From a virus, in the IMG/VR virus record IMGVR_UViG_3300037587_000431, positions 1 to 48,744 of that record: a stretch of 48,744 bases of DNA. One strand, written 5' to 3'. Of the stretch, positions 47,991 through 48,744 are shown in pieces. The translations under genes were made by a program, and so were the position numbers. Position 1 is the first letter of the stretch. Every line of letters starts with the position of its first letter. A model generated the notes under the pieces. That model was given only the letters and a program-made list of their open reading frames with translations, had not been told where the DNA came from and ran no database searches.

Positions 47991-48744
47991 ATGAACCTGT
48001 TAAGACCAGAACAAGTTAAAGAACTCGATCAGGAGGAAGGGCATACTAAATACATGCTGAAGCAGCCTGATACAGATAAAGGCACTCTGAACAAGCAGCT
48101 CCATAGAATCCAGAAGATGCGGGTTGATCAATCGCCTCCAACTGTTGACGGCGCGCAGATGGATAAGCTCATTGTAAGAAATGAAGACCTTTTAGGTAAA
48201 ATTCTTCAGGGGATGCCCTCTCAAGAAGAGATGAGAAAAGCCCCTCCCGGTTCTGTAAGTAAACACATTGCCTGGGAGAAGCGGAACAAGAAGGCTATTG
48301 TTGAGTGGAAGAATAACCAGCTTACTATCAACAAAGGAAGTGAGTCTAACGACATTGCAAACTTGGAACTTCACAGACCTGTCAAGTCTACTCTCAGTAT
48401 GGACAACGCTCTGATCCCTGGTAAGCAGTACCATATGCCTGATGGACCTCTAACCTTACACAATATTATGGCTGATGGGGATAAGGAGCAGTTAGAAGGT
48501 ACAAGGTTAGACCTCATCCAACAAGCACTTGATAATGATGATGAGAAGCTTGCGAGGTTTATTGGTGTTGACCTACAAGCTTTGAAAGACAAATTAGCGA
48601 AAGATTCTGAAGCGATCAGAGCTAGACAGTCTGAAGCAGAGGAACTTGAAAAGCTTAATGAGTCTACAGAAGAACTCAAAAACACTAGCGAGCTTAAAGC
48701 AGAAGACTTTGAAATAGTCGAACCTGAGAAAGGTACAGGCTCAA
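47991..48744 (+). CDS. Virion-region protein of unknown function, 5' part (continues at base 1)
   Basis: An ATG at 47991 opens a frame with no stop to the end of the window. It continues at base 1 and ends with TAA at 142-144 after circular joining, giving about 256 residues. The protein is hydrophilic and charged, with a C-terminal Glu/Lys-rich helical stretch likely to form a coiled coil and a basic tail ending in Lys residues. It follows the terminator at 47947-47978 and precedes the ConA-like gene, so it lies between the capsid and tail modules. I do not recognise a family. A structural or assembly role is inferred from position only. Confidence 0.85.
   Translation, partial: MNLLRPEQVKELDQEEGHTKYMLKQPDTDKGTLNKQLHRIQKMRVDQSPPTVDGAQMDKLIVRNEDLLGKILQGMPSQEEMRKAPPGSVSKHIAWEKRNKKAIVEWKNNQLTINKGSESNDIANLELHRPVKSTLSMDNALIPGKQYHMPDGPLTLHNIMADGDKEQLEGTRLDLIQQALDNDDEKLARFIGVDLQALKDKLAKDSEAIRARQSEAEELEKLNESTEELKNTSELKAEDFEIVEPEKGTGS
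48618..48744. repeat. Right copy of 127-bp terminal identity (circular closure overlap)
   Basis: Second copy of the sequence at 1-127. Joining base 48617 to base 1 keeps the reading frame of the gene starting at 47991, which supports circular closure. The unique genome length is therefore about 48,617 bp. Confidence 0.95.

Noticed and set aside
1-48744. Temperate phage or integrated prophage
   Set aside because: No integrase, excisionase, attachment site, recognisable repressor or host genes were found on either strand.
1-48744. Diversity-generating retroelement acting on the fibre
   Set aside because: No reverse transcriptase gene or template repeat was found near the fibre or the propeller gene.

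Overview
The window is one complete circular bacteriophage genome cut open at an arbitrary point. The first 127 bases and the last 127 bases are identical, and the reading frame that runs off the right end continues at the left end, so the real map is a circle of about 48,617 bp. No host sequence is present. Gene content points to a podovirus (short-tailed, tailed dsDNA phage). There is a large terminase, a portal, a scaffold, an HK97/Mu gpT-like capsid protein, a tail adaptor, a nozzle-like protein, a tail fibre and three ejection proteins in a row. There is no tape measure, sheath or tail-tube gene. No integrase or recognisable lysogeny repressor is seen, and no phage RNA polymerase, so it is probably lytic and transcribed by the host enzyme. 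The host cannot be read from the sequence; the style fits an environmental phage recovered from a metagenome.

Layout: two divergent arms leave a GC-rich, hairpin-rich gap at about 36.4-37.0 kb. The rightward (late) arm, on the + strand, runs 37.0 kb -> end -> start -> 17.3 kb. Its order is small terminase, amidase endolysin, large terminase with a zinc ribbon, small zinc proteins, portal, scaffold, decoration protein, major capsid protein, a beta-helix protein and a terminator (47.95 kb). It continues with virion and tail genes: a ConA-like protein, a coiled-coil protein, a methyltransferase-like protein, an Asp-box propeller and a repeat protein flanked by two paralogous mini-genes. Then come the adaptor, nozzle, fibre, fibre chaperone, GNAT, three ejection proteins, a small membrane protein and an alpha/beta hydrolase.

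The leftward (early) arm, on the - strand, runs 36.4 kb -> 17.2 kb. It holds DUF932, RadC, many small zinc or membrane proteins, a candidate replication origin (iterons at 32.6-33.06 kb), and a primase-polymerase/helicase. It then carries a DUF550 dNTP pyrophosphohydrolase, an HNH protein, a family A DNA polymerase with proofreading domain, a Cas4/AddB-like nuclease, a VRR-NUC nuclease, a SNF2-type helicase, an SSB-like zinc protein and a small HTH protein. The arms meet tail to tail near 17.3 kb and overlap.

The least explained parts are the iteron origin with its long inverted repeat, the structured divergent gap, the mini-gene family with shared N- and C-terminal peptides in the tail module, the methyltransferase among the virion genes, and an out-of-frame gene nested in the Cas4-like nuclease. 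Functions below are from reading the translated sequence only; no database search was run.
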